From Chloroflexota bacterium (GTDB lineage: Bacteria; Chloroflexota; Anaerolineae; UBA4142): a stretch of DNA of 48,852 bases. Positions 41,141-48,852 of this stretch are shown in pieces. The notes under the pieces are model-generated. The model was not told where the DNA came from and did no database searches. It was given only the letters and a program-made list of their open reading frames with translations. The stretch spans positions 1-48,852 of the forward strand of contig JACRBM010000003.1 of the NCBI GenBank assembly GCA_016219275.1, written 5' to 3'. Position numbers and translations under genes: made by a program. How positions within the stretch are numbered: the first letter of the stretch is position 1; each line of letters starts with the position of its first letter.

Positions 41141-42160
41141 GTGTTTCGATATCTAGTGCGATTGAGCGCGCTCGCGCTTGGCGTGGCGTTGCTCGCCGCG
41201 TGCGCCGCGCCGTCAACGCCCACGCCGACACCCATGCCGCCGACCGCGACGCCGGTTCCGCCGACGAGTACGCCAATTCCGCCGACCGCAACGCCGGTTC
41301 CACCGACGAGTACGCCAATCCCGCCGACCGCGACGCGCGTACCGCCAACCAACACTCCCGCGCCGACTGCCACTGCGACGCGCGCCGCCGCGCAACCAAC
41401 TACTGCATCTGTCGCCGATAGCAAAGGCGACCCGGCGAATGGCGCGAAATTATTTACTCAAAAACCGATCGAGTGCAACGCGTGCCACTATCCCGACCGC
41501 GATACACCGGGAGCCGGCGAAGACACCGCGCCGAACCTGGGAAACATCGCGGTCGTCGCCGAGCAAATCATCAAATCGCCGGCGTACACCGGCAAAGCGA
41601 AAACCGTCGCCGACTATCTGCGCGAATCCATTCTGACGCCGAATGTGTTCATCGTGCCCGGCAACGATAATTTTCGCGAGAAAGACGGCGCGAGCGCGAT
41701 GGAACAAAATTTTGCCAAGCTGTTGACGCCGCAACAAGTGGATGACCTCGTCGCGTACTTGTTGACGCTGAAAGGTTCAACAGCGCCAGTTGCGACGGGC
41801 GCGCTCAAAGGCGATGCGGCAAACGGCGCGAAATTGTTCGGCGTGCCCAAGATCGAGTGCAACTCGTGTCATTACCCGGATCGTCCATCGCCCGGACCAG
41901 GCGAAGACTCGGGTCCGAACCTGGGAAACGCGGTGACGTTGGCGGAGCAAGTGCTCAAGTCGCCCGCGTACACTGGCAAAGCGAAAACCGTCGCCGAGTA
42001 TTTTCGCGAGTCCATCGTCAGTCCGGACATTTACATCGTGCCCGGCAACGATGCGTTTCGCGGCAAAGATGGCAACAGCGCGATGGATCAAACCTTTGGG
42101 CAAACGCTCACGCCGCAACAACTCGAGGACTTGATCGCGTATATGCTGACACTCAAATAA
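41141..42160 (+). CDS. Dihaem cytochrome c lipoprotein
   Basis: A 339-residue exported electron carrier. The lipobox is LAAC (Cys21), followed by about 65 residues of [13 protein letters not shown]-type linker. Two cytochrome c modules follow, with haem-binding CNACH (112-116) and CNSCH (240-244). Each repeats the frame GAKLF...CHYPDR...GEDxxPNLGN, [12 protein letters not shown](D/E)Y and DxLVAYxLTLK-type ends. Methionines in SAMEQ/SAMDQ are candidates for axial ligands. The start is GTG at 41141 with AGGAGGAGA directly upstream. The two modules arose by duplication. It likely passes electrons at the cell surface; the partner is unknown. Confidence 0.9.
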   Translation: MFRYLVRLSALALGVALLAACAAPSTPTPTPMPPTATPVPPTSTPIPPTATPVPPTSTPIPPTATRVPPTNTPAPTATATRAAAQPTTASVADSKGDPANGAKLFTQKPIECNACHYPDRDTPGAGEDTAPNLGNIAVVAEQIIKSPAYTGKAKTVADYLRESILTPNVFIVPGNDNFREKDGASAMEQNFAKLLTPQQVDDLVAYLLTLKGSTAPVATGALKGDAANGAKLFGVPKIECNSCHYPDRPSPGPGEDSGPNLGNAVTLAEQVLKSPAYTGKAKTVAEYFRESIVSPDIYIVPGNDAFRGKDGNSAMDQTFGQTLTPQQLEDLIAYMLTLK

Positions 42161-42165
42161 AAAAA

Positions 42166-42195
42166 CACCTCCCAGGTTTGCAAACCTGGGAGGTG
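42166..42195. terminator. Bidirectional terminator
   Basis: A perfect 30-bp palindrome (arms 42166-42180 and 42181-42195) with an A-run on the left and a T-run on the right. It serves both converging genes, the dihaem cytochrome and the lipoprotein at 42209. Confidence 0.93.
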
Positions 42196-42208
42196 TTTTT
42201 TTATTTGA

Positions 42209-43483
42209 TTATTTTAGATCACCGCACGATACGTACTTGGCGGCTTCAGCGGCAGATTTGTGCGCGTTGATCGCGAATCCACCCTTGAGCAGATCGGCGA
42301 GCGCGGCATCCACCGAGGTCTTGGATTTGCCTTCCGCGATGTTCGTCAACGGATATTTGACCGCGCCGGGAACCGGGCACGCGCCTTCGTGAATGTGCGC
42401 GGGTTGCGGCACACCGGGCGACGGTTTGATGAACACGTTCACTTCGGTCTTGGCGCCTTGCGCGAGCAAGACGGCAGTGCCGGGTTGATCGCCATCGCGA
42501 CCTTTATCAAGTTTGACGATCGCGCCTTGCGGCACGTTACCGCACGCGACATACATGCCGGCTTCGGCGGCAGATTTGTGCGCGTTGATCGCGAATCCAC
42601 CCTTGAGCAGATCGGCGAGCGTCACATCGAGCGAGGTCGTAGATCGTCCGTCAACGACGTTAGTGAGCGGGTACTTGACCGCGCCGGGCGCCGGGCACAC
42701 ACCTTCGTGAATGTGCGCGGGTTGCGCCACGCCTTGCGGACCGGGTTTGATGTTGATCGAAACATCGGTCTTGGCGCCGCGCGAAGTCAACGTCGCCGTG
42801 CCATTTTGATCGCCATCACGTCCCGCGCCGAGCGGAACCTGAATCGCGACGGTGACCGGCGCTGTGATGATTCCGCCGTCCGCGGTCATCACCCACCAGA
42901 TATCGCCGACGCCTTGACCCAGCACATCGCCGGGGTTGCGATCGCGATTCCAAAAGTACAGGGGCCAGCCGTTGTACGTAACCTGGGTCGTGCCATCTTT
43001 GCGCGTCGTCGTGCCGACCAAGGACGCGGTCAGATCTGTGCCCTTTAGTTCCGGCTTGCCCGCCGTGAGCAGCGGGGGCCACGCGCGCGCACACGAGTCG
43101 TAACAATTGCTCGTGCTGGGTTCGCGCGTGTCCGGCGGATACATGTAGAGCGACATGCCATTGCCATCGGTAATGATTTTGCCGAGACTCGTTTGATTGA
43201 GCGCCAAGGTCGCGGGCTTGGTGACCGGCGTTGGGCTAGGCGGAACGGTGGTTGCCGTTGCCGCCGGTGGCTGGGTTGGCGGAACCGCCGTAGGTGGCAC
43301 GGCGGTCGGTGGCACGGTGGTCGGTGGTACCGCCGTCGGCGGGACCGGCGTGTTGGTTGGTGGCACACGCGTAGCAGTGGGCGGCACCGGCGTTGGCACG
43401 GGCGTGGGCGTCGGCGGAGCGGCGCACGCCGCCAGTACGATTAGCGCAACGATGAGAAGCGTGACGAGACGAACAGTTTTCAT
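42209..43483 (-). CDS. Multidomain lipoprotein: secreted-repeat domain plus two CHRD-like modules
   Basis: A 424-residue lipoprotein. The lipobox is LAAC (Cys20), followed by about 70 residues of PPTAVPPT-type linker. Residues about 93-215 hold two copies of the 'secreted repeat' (lipoprotein_15, PF03640-like) pattern: LGKIITDGNGMSLYMY...CYDSCARAWPPLL, then YNGWPLYFWNRDRNPGD. The remaining part is two near-identical modules of about 95 residues (QPAHIHEGxCPxPGAVKYPL, LLKGGFAINAHKS, YVxCG), close to CHRD-like domains. At DNA level the modules share stretches of about 60 identical bases near 42240 and 42560. Function unknown; the neighbouring cytochrome hints at a redox surface role, an inference only. 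AGGAGGGAAGAA precedes the ATG. Confidence 0.82.
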   Translation of the reverse strand: MKTVRLVTLLIVALIVLAACAAPPTPTPVPTPVPPTATRVPPTNTPVPPTAVPPTTVPPTAVPPTAVPPTQPPAATATTVPPSPTPVTKPATLALNQTSLGKIITDGNGMSLYMYPPDTREPSTSNCYDSCARAWPPLLTAGKPELKGTDLTASLVGTTTRKDGTTQVTYNGWPLYFWNRDRNPGDVLGQGVGDIWWVMTADGGIITAPVTVAIQVPLGAGRDGDQNGTATLTSRGAKTDVSINIKPGPQGVAQPAHIHEGVCPAPGAVKYPLTNVVDGRSTTSLDVTLADLLKGGFAINAHKSAAEAGMYVACGNVPQGAIVKLDKGRDGDQPGTAVLLAQGAKTEVNVFIKPSPGVPQPAHIHEGACPVPGAVKYPLTNIAEGKSKTSVDAALADLLKGGFAINAHKSAAEAAKYVSCGDLK

Positions 43484-43645
43484 TTCTTCCCTCCTAGAAT
43501 TTAGTGGTCTATGCAGGAATACGCAATCATCCCAGTGGTGTATTTGCGCGGCGCTCGAATTTGAATAAGAAAATCGTTAAGGATATTTGCGAGTCGGCGA
43601 CGTGATTTGTCCCAAGCATAATCCAGGAGGATCTCTCCACTGAGA

Positions 43646-43671
43646 TGCGCCGGACAAATTTGTCCGGCGCA
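43646..43671. repeat. Perfect 26-bp palindrome
   Basis: Bases 43646-43671 read the same on both strands (TGCGCCGGACAAA, then its complement). No T-run follows. It lies in the 404-nt gap between the lipoprotein start and the rpoC end, which otherwise holds two terminators. It may be a dimeric regulator site or part of a repeat. Confidence 0.9.
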
Positions 43672-43740
43672 TTCCTGGGTTAAGTATGCCTGCCGAAAAA
43701 CGATCACAATCGCGATATCTTCGCCAAACGGTTAGCGCGT

Positions 43741-43778
43741 AAAAAAGAATCCAGGTTTATCGAAGAAACCTGGATTCT
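43741..43778 (-). terminator. Second terminator downstream of rpoC
   Basis: A 13-bp perfect stem (43746-43758 with 43766-43778). On the minus strand it is followed by TTTTTT (complement of 43741-43746). It backs up the rpoC terminator at 43847. Confidence 0.85.
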
Positions 43779-43846
43779 GACAAAGGCGTTCAATCGCAAA
43801 GATAATCTCGTTGCAACTCTACCGCGTTATGGATTTATCGGCAGAC

Positions 43847-43878
43847 AAAAAACTTGCGCCGGCAATCGCCGGCGCAAG
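43847..43878 (-). terminator. rpoC intrinsic terminator
   Basis: An 11-bp GC-rich stem (43853-43863 with 43868-43878), 4-nt loop and six T residues on the minus strand (complement of 43847-43852). It starts 9 nt after the rpoC stop codon. Confidence 0.95.
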
Positions 43879-43887
43879 TTTCAGTTT

Positions 43888-46800
43888 TCATTCCTCGTCA
43901 TCTTCATCCTCGTCGTCGTCTTCGTTGTCCGCGTCATCGTCGAACTCGTCGTCGTCTAGTTCGATCGGTTCGTCGTCCGGTTCCGGCGGTTCGTCGTCAA
44001 TCGCTTCGTCCGAATCCGCGGCGACTTGTTCCGGCGTGCCCACTGCTTCATCGTCCGGCTCCGCATCGGCGTCTTCGACTTCATGCGCCGCGAGCAACTC
44101 TTCGAATTCTTCCGCTTCGGCGAGTTCTTCATCTTCGAGACGAATGTCCTCGCTCAAGCGATGCCCGCGCTTGGCGATTACGGCGAGCGCGTGCGCGGAA
44201 ATCGGCTTGCGACGGCGAAAGCCCGTGCCTGCCGGAATCAGTTTGCCGATGATGACGTTTTCCTTCAAACCGTACAAATCGTCGCGACGTCCGCCGATGG
44301 CGGCTTCGGACAACACGTTGACCGTGTGCTGAAAACTCGACGCGCTGAGGAACGACTCGGTGTTGAGCGATGCTTTCGTTACGCCGAGCAATATCGGTTG
44401 CGCCGCCGCCGGCACGCCGCCGCGCGCGAGAACATGGACGTTCGTATCGTCGAACGTGAGCCGATCCACCATTTGCCCCGGCAACAGCGACGTGTCGCCG
44501 GTCGCCTTGACGCGCACAAGCCGGAACATTTGCCGCAGAATCATCTCGATGTGCTTGTCGTGAATGTTGACGCCTTGCGAACGGTACACCGTTTGCACTT
44601 GTTCGAGCAAATACAACTGCGCGGCTTCGCGACCCAGGATTTGCAAAACGCGATGCGGATTGCACGACCCTTCGGTCAGTTGCGCGCCCGCGCGAACCTT
44701 GTTGCCATCCTCGACGCGCAGACGCGCGTTCGCCGGCACGTCGTACTCGCGTTCTTCTTTTTGCTGATAGCGGATGACGAGGTGATGATTTTCGCGAATC
44801 ACTTCGCCGCCCTTTTGCGCGATGATCTCATCGCCGTTTGGAGCTTTAATGATGATCGTGCCGTCGGCGATCTTGTCGCCGTCGCGCACAGCGGCGCGCG
44901 CTTTGGCTGGAATCGCGTACTCGTCGCGCTGCACGTGCGACGACGTGATCTTGAGTTTGCGATGTCCTTCGTTGTCTGCCAATCGCACCGTGCCGTCAAT
45001 CTCCGCGAGAATCGCTTCGCCTTTGGGATCGCGCGCCTCGAACAATTCTTCGACGCGCGGTAGACCGTGCGTAATGTCTTCGACGCCCGCGACGCCGCCC
45101 GTGTGGAACGTACGCAACGTCAACTGCGTCCCAGGTTCGCCGATGGATTGCGCCGCGATAATCCCGACCGCTTCGCCCATGTGAATCACGCCGCCGCGCG
45201 CCAGATCGCGCCCGTAGCATTTCGCGCACAACCCGTGCCGCGACTCACACGTCAACGGCGAGCGCAGGTACGCCTTGTCCACTTTGGCGGCTTCGGCTTG
45301 CGCCCACAATTCTTCGGTGACGAGTTCGCCCGTCGGCACAATCGTTTCGCCGGTGCGCGGATGTTTGATGTCCGCCGCGGCAACGCGTCCGACGACGCGC
45401 TCGGCAAGCGTTTCGCCGGTGCGTTCCTTGGAGGTCGCATCCAGCCAGATGCCCGCGCGCGTTCCGCAATCATGTTCGGTGATAATGACTTCTTGCGCGA
45501 CATCCACAAGCCGCCGCGTGAGATAGCCCGCGTCCGCGGTACGCAACGCGGTGTCCGCCAGACCTTTGCGCGCGCCGTGCGTCGAAATAAAATATTCGAG
45601 CGCGGTCAACCCTTCGCGGAAATTCGATTTGATCGGCAACGCGATGATGCGCCCGGCGGGGTCTGCCATCAAGCCGCGCATCCCGGCGAGTTGGCGAATC
45701 GGTTGGAAACCGCCTTTCGTCGCGCCGCTGTTCGCCATCACGCGAATCGGCGAATGCGGATTCATGCCTTTCGCGACCGCGTCGGTCACTTGCTCGGTCG
45801 CTTCGGTCCACAACTCGACCGTCTTGACGTACTGCTCGTCCTCGGTGATGAGACCGCGCCGATACTGCTGTTCGACTTCGGCGACGCGCGTGCTGATGCG
45901 ATCAATGATCGCGCGTTTTTCGCCGGGCACGTTAATGTCGTCAATCGCGATCGTCAAGCCGCTGCGCGTCGCGAAACGAAAGCCGAGGTCTTTGACGCGG
46001 TCGGCGATCTCCGCCGTCTCGAGCGAGCCGAGGCGTTGATGCACCGCCGCGATAAATTCCTTTAGTTTTTTCTTGTCGAGCGTGTCGTTGACGTACGGCA
46101 CGCCGGGCGGGACGATCTGATTGAAGATCACACGTCCGACCGTCGTCTCGAACAATTCGGTTTTCTTTTTGACGACGCGCGGCAATTTGATTTTTGCGTG
46201 CAAGTCTACGTGACCCAGGTCGTACGCGAAAATTACCTCGTCCACCGACGCAAAGACCTTGCCTTCGCCTTTCGCGCCGTCCTCTTGCATCGTCAAATAG
46301 TACACGCCGAGCACCATGTCTTTGGTCGGCTCGACGATCGGTTCGCCGGACGCGGGCTTGAGCAGGTTCGACGACGAGAGCATCAACTCGCGCGCCTCTT
46401 TTTTCGCGTGGACGGAAAGCGGTACGTGCACCGCCATCTGGTCGCCGTCAAAATCCGCGTTGAACGCCGCGCACACGAGCGGATGAATTTGAATCGCGCT
46501 CCCTTCGACGAGAATCACTTCGAATGCCTGGATGCCGAGTCGGTGCAACGTCGGCGCGCGGTTCAGCAATACTGGGTGATCCTTGATGATCTCTTCGAGC
46601 ACATCCCAGATTTCGGACGATTGGCGGTCCACGAGACGTTTGGCGGATTTGATGTTGTGCGCGTACTTGCTCTCGACGAGCTTGTGCATCACGAACGGCT
46701 TGAAGAGTTCGAGCGCCATGCTCTTGGGCAGACCGCACTGATTCAATTTCAAATGCGGACCGACGACGATGACGGAACGTCCGGAATAATCCACGCGCTT

Positions 46801-48330
46801 GCCGAGCAAATTTTTGCGGAAGCGACCTTGCTTGCCTTTGAGCAAATCGGAAAGCGATTTGAGTTTGCGCTGTCCGCGCGCGGAAACCGCCTTGCCTTTT
46901 TGCGCGTTGTCAATCAACGAGTCCACGGCTTCTTGCAACATCCGTTTCTCGTTGTTGACGATGACTTCGGGCGCGCCGAGTTCGAGCAGACGCTTGAGCC
47001 GATTGTTGCGATTGATGACGCGGCGATATAAATCGTTCAGGTCGCTCGTCGCGAACCGACCGCCATCCAATTGCACCATCGGGCGGAGTTCCGGCGGAAT
47101 GACCGGCAGGACGGTGAGGATCATCCACTCGGGGCGGTTGTTCGCGCGGCGGAGCGATTCGACGATGCGAAGTTGCTTGATCGCTTTTTTGCGGAGTTGC
47201 TTGGAGCGCGTCGCGCGAATGTTGTGGCGCAAGTCGCGCGCCATCACCTCGAGGTCCATGCGTTTGAGCACGTCGTACACCGCTTCCGCGCCCATCGCGG
47301 CTTGGAACACGTTCGCCCAGCGATCCGCGAGTTCGCGATAGCGCACCTCGGACAAGAATTCGCGTTCGGCGAGACTCTTCAATTCTTCGATCCGGGGTTC
47401 CATCGCCTGTTCGAGCGCGGCGAGTTTCTCATCGCGCGCTTGCTTTAGCTCGCCGAGTTGTCCTTCGAGCGCGTGCTTCTTTTGATCGCGCTCGGCTTGG
47501 AACAATAATTTCTTGTCTTTTTGTTTCGCGCGAATTTCTTTTTCGATTTCGGCGAGGCGCGCTTCGATCAGCTCGCGCAATTTTTTGCGATGCTTGGACG
47601 CGATCTCTTCGCCTTCCGCGACGATCGTTTCGCCGGTCGGCTCGAACACCACTGCTTTGCGTACCTCGCGTCCCGATTCTTCCAAGCGTCGTTCGAGTGC
47701 CTTGCCCGCGCTGACGATCTCGTCGGTCTCGGCGTTCAACTGGTCTTCGAGTTTCGCAATCGCCGTGTCGGTGCGCTTGCTCAGTTTCTCCACGTCCTCC
47801 TCGTACTCGAGTTCGAGCCGATCAATTTTGTCTTGCGCGATTTTCTGTTCGCGTTCGATTTTCGTCGCGAGTTCTTCTTCGAGCCGATGCTGGGCGCGTT
47901 GGCGCGCGGCTTCATCCACGCGCGTAATCATGTACTGCGCGAAGTACAACACGCGGTCGAGGTTGCGGCGCGTCACATCGAGCAGCAAACCGACGTACGA
48001 GGGCACGCGCCGCGTGTACCACACGTGCGCGACCGGCGCGGCGAGTTCGATGTGCCCCATGCGTTCGCGGCGCACGCGCGCCGGCGCGACTTCGACGCCG
48101 CACTTTTCGCAGATGACGCCTTTGAAGCGCACTTTTTTGTACTTGCCGCAGTAGCATTCCCAATCGCGCGTCGGTCCGAAAATGCGTTCGTCGAACAAAC
48201 CATCGCGTTCGGGACGCAAGCGCCGATAGTTGATCGTTTCTGGCTTGAGCACTTCGCCGTACGACCAGGCGCGGATTTGTTCGGGTGAGGCAAGACTCAC
48301 GCGCACCGCGCTCATGTCTTTAATTTCCAT
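43888..48330 (-). CDS. rpoC: RNA polymerase beta' subunit
   Basis: The 1480-residue largest subunit of RNA polymerase. Landmarks in order: zinc site 1 (Cys59, Cys61, Cys74, Cys77), [20 protein letters not shown] near 401, [19 protein letters not shown], the catalytic NADFDGDQM (624-632), the second zinc site (CGTRAGIW, then [13 protein letters not shown]) and the trigger-loop region [20 protein letters not shown]. Residues about 135-330 are a charged coiled-coil insertion after the N-terminal zinc domain, a feature I associate with Chloroflexi. The last 70 residues are strongly acidic ([20 protein letters not shown]). GGAGGG lies before the ATG. rpoB is not adjacent: 388 nt with no gene separates rpoC from a transposase remnant upstream. 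Confidence 0.98.
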   Translation of the reverse strand: MEIKDMSAVRVSLASPEQIRAWSYGEVLKPETINYRRLRPERDGLFDERIFGPTRDWECYCGKYKKVRFKGVICEKCGVEVAPARVRRERMGHIELAAPVAHVWYTRRVPSYVGLLLDVTRRNLDRVLYFAQYMITRVDEAARQRAQHRLEEELATKIEREQKIAQDKIDRLELEYEEDVEKLSKRTDTAIAKLEDQLNAETDEIVSAGKALERRLEESGREVRKAVVFEPTGETIVAEGEEIASKHRKKLRELIEARLAEIEKEIRAKQKDKKLLFQAERDQKKHALEGQLGELKQARDEKLAALEQAMEPRIEELKSLAEREFLSEVRYRELADRWANVFQAAMGAEAVYDVLKRMDLEVMARDLRHNIRATRSKQLRKKAIKQLRIVESLRRANNRPEWMILTVLPVIPPELRPMVQLDGGRFATSDLNDLYRRVINRNNRLKRLLELGAPEVIVNNEKRMLQEAVDSLIDNAQKGKAVSARGQRKLKSLSDLLKGKQGRFRKNLLGKRVDYSGRSVIVVGPHLKLNQCGLPKSMALELFKPFVMHKLVESKYAHNIKSAKRLVDRQSSEIWDVLEEIIKDHPVLLNRAPTLHRLGIQAFEVILVEGSAIQIHPLVCAAFNADFDGDQMAVHVPLSVHAKKEARELMLSSSNLLKPASGEPIVEPTKDMVLGVYYLTMQEDGAKGEGKVFASVDEVIFAYDLGHVDLHAKIKLPRVVKKKTELFETTVGRVIFNQIVPPGVPYVNDTLDKKKLKEFIAAVHQRLGSLETAEIADRVKDLGFRFATRSGLTIAIDDINVPGEKRAIIDRISTRVAEVEQQYRRGLITEDEQYVKTVELWTEATEQVTDAVAKGMNPHSPIRVMANSGATKGGFQPIRQLAGMRGLMADPAGRIIALPIKSNFREGLTALEYFISTHGARKGLADTALRTADAGYLTRRLVDVAQEVIITEHDCGTRAGIWLDATSKERTGETLAERVVGRVAAADIKHPRTGETIVPTGELVTEELWAQAEAAKVDKAYLRSPLTCESRHGLCAKCYGRDLARGGVIHMGEAVGIIAAQSIGEPGTQLTLRTFHTGGVAGVEDITHGLPRVEELFEARDPKGEAILAEIDGTVRLADNEGHRKLKITSSHVQRDEYAIPAKARAAVRDGDKIADGTIIIKAPNGDEIIAQKGGEVIRENHHLVIRYQQKEEREYDVPANARLRVEDGNKVRAGAQLTEGSCNPHRVLQILGREAAQLYLLEQVQTVYRSQGVNIHDKHIEMILRQMFRLVRVKATGDTSLLPGQMVDRLTFDDTNVHVLARGGVPAAAQPILLGVTKASLNTESFLSASSFQHTVNVLSEAAIGGRRDDLYGLKENVIIGKLIPAGTGFRRRKPISAHALAVIAKRGHRLSEDIRLEDEELAEAEEFEELLAAHEVEDADAEPDDEAVGTPEQVAADSDEAIDDEPPEPDDEPIELDDDEFDDDADNEDDDEDEDDEE

Positions 48331-48512
48331 GCACCCTCCGTACGTGACGGATTGTTGGAGCGATCAGTGAGGAATCAGCAGATGGCGGGTAAGCGGAAGG
48401 AAATCCCGGAGAACGATGGGAAATGCTAGAACGGATGTTTGAGGGAAAAATGACCTGCAAAGTGACTCCCGCTAGCGGAGCAACTAACCCAGTTTTGCCG
48501 TCTGTGAGTCGA

Positions 48513-48540
48513 ATTATACGCAGGCAAAGTGCGGTGTCAA
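48513..48540 (-). promoter_or_regulatory. Consensus sigma70 promoter for rpoC
   Basis: On the minus strand TTGACA (48535-48540), a 16-nt spacer and TATAAT (48513-48518): both boxes are perfect. The leader to the rpoC ATG would be about 175 nt and contains a CTCCGCTAGCGGGAG hairpin (48466-48480) and a T-run, possibly a regulatory leader. The rest of 48331-48512 shows no gene. Confidence 0.9.
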
Positions 48541-48602
48541 GTGGGTTGCATAAGACGCGATTGGACCGCTGCCGACCTACAGCAGACCACCGAATAAATG
48601 GC

Positions 48603-48737
48603 TCATTGGGAATTGCCGTGATCCGTTTTTGGTAGGGGCAATCCTTGTGGTTGCCCGGACGGGCAGGCACAAGACTGCCCTACGTCACGGTAATTCTCGG
48701 AGAACCGAAAATCTGGTTCATTGGGAATTGCCGTGAT
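48603..48737. repeat. 20-bp direct repeats around a palindromic element
   Basis: The same 20 bases occur at 48603-48622 and 48718-48737. A partial inverted copy (TCACGGTAATTC) lies at 48685-48696. Between them, 48632-48683 is a palindromic GTAGGGGCAA...TGCCCTAC element of a widespread dispersed-repeat type. The right direct repeat includes the stop codon of the transposase remnant, so these are probably insertion-sequence ends. Confidence 0.75.
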
Positions 48738-48852
48738 AAGCGACACATCTAGTGGTGCGTCGAGCAAACAGGCGATAGCCTTCTAAATCCAGAAAAATGC
48801 GTTGGAACAGATGCTCCACATTGAGCAGACCATAGCACCGTCGCTTGAGGAC
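48718..48852 (-). pseudogene. Transposase C-terminus, cut by the window edge
   Basis: A minus-strand frame enters from the right edge and ends at a TGA at 48718-48720. Its 44 residues include LKRRCYGLLNVEHLFQRIF and LDLEGYRLFARRTTRC, which look like the end of a DDE-type transposase. The family cannot be fixed from this piece, and whether the full gene is intact lies outside the window; it is typed as a fragment for that reason. The stop codon lies inside a 20-bp repeat that recurs 115 bp away. Confidence 0.5.

Noticed and set aside
48320-48670. Open frame upstream of rpoC on the minus strand
   Set aside because: It covers the consensus promoter, the leader hairpin and a dispersed palindrome, and the translation has no domain pattern.

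Overview
This is a 48.9-kb piece of a moderately GC-rich bacterial chromosome. It most resembles an uncultured Chloroflexota, possibly of the class Anaerolineae. That placement is an inference. It rests on Pro/Thr-rich 'TPTP-PPTAT' linkers behind lipoprotein signals, a coiled-coil insertion early in RpoC, and spacers packed with short tandem words and palindromes. No rRNA, tRNA or CRISPR array was found.

Layout. (1) 1-9.2 kb: a tiny DNA-binding-like protein, the transcription accessory protein Tex, a secreted CBM9/DNRLRE-type protein, a 1194-residue GH172 (DUF2961) protein with three near-identical N-terminal repeats, a decayed BTAD regulator and a secreted CHRD protein. (2) 9.35-30.0 kb, all on the minus strand: a complete Liv-type (branched-chain amino acid/carboxylate) ABC importer, then a long acyl-CoA gene set. 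The set holds three AMP-forming acyl-CoA ligases, three MaoC-fold proteins, an enoyl-CoA hydratase/isomerase, a thiolase with its DUF35 partner, two KASIII-like condensing enzymes, an SDR reductase and two alpha/beta-hydrolases. A lower-GC phospholipase D-like gene interrupts it. The set reads as uptake, CoA activation and remodelling of a carboxylic acid. No acyl-CoA dehydrogenase is present and the substrate cannot be read from sequence. (3) 30.1-38.1 kb, plus strand: a MacB/FtsX-like ABC exporter, a UPF0173 metallo-hydrolase, RNase PH, a methyltransferase, a TfoX-N protein and a second GH172-like lipoprotein whose start lies inside a short repeat element. (4) 38.2-42.2 kb, plus strand: a full-length eukaryotic-type DNA topoisomerase IB bracketed by nested palindromes, then a dihaem cytochrome c lipoprotein. 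(5) 42.2-48.85 kb, minus strand: a multidomain lipoprotein, rpoC with its own consensus promoter and no rpoB beside it, and the end of a transposase gene.

The strongest candidate for something unusual is the topoisomerase at 38570-40918. It has the N-terminal domain, catalytic core and all five active-site residues of eukaryotic Top1, not the short poxvirus-like form usual in bacteria. Its linker is nearly three times the human length. Other points of interest are two KASIII homologues that have lost the decarboxylation residues, the detached rpoC, the nested palindromes sharing one core, and the heptamer-like tandem words that fill the spacers and run into the ends of several genes.
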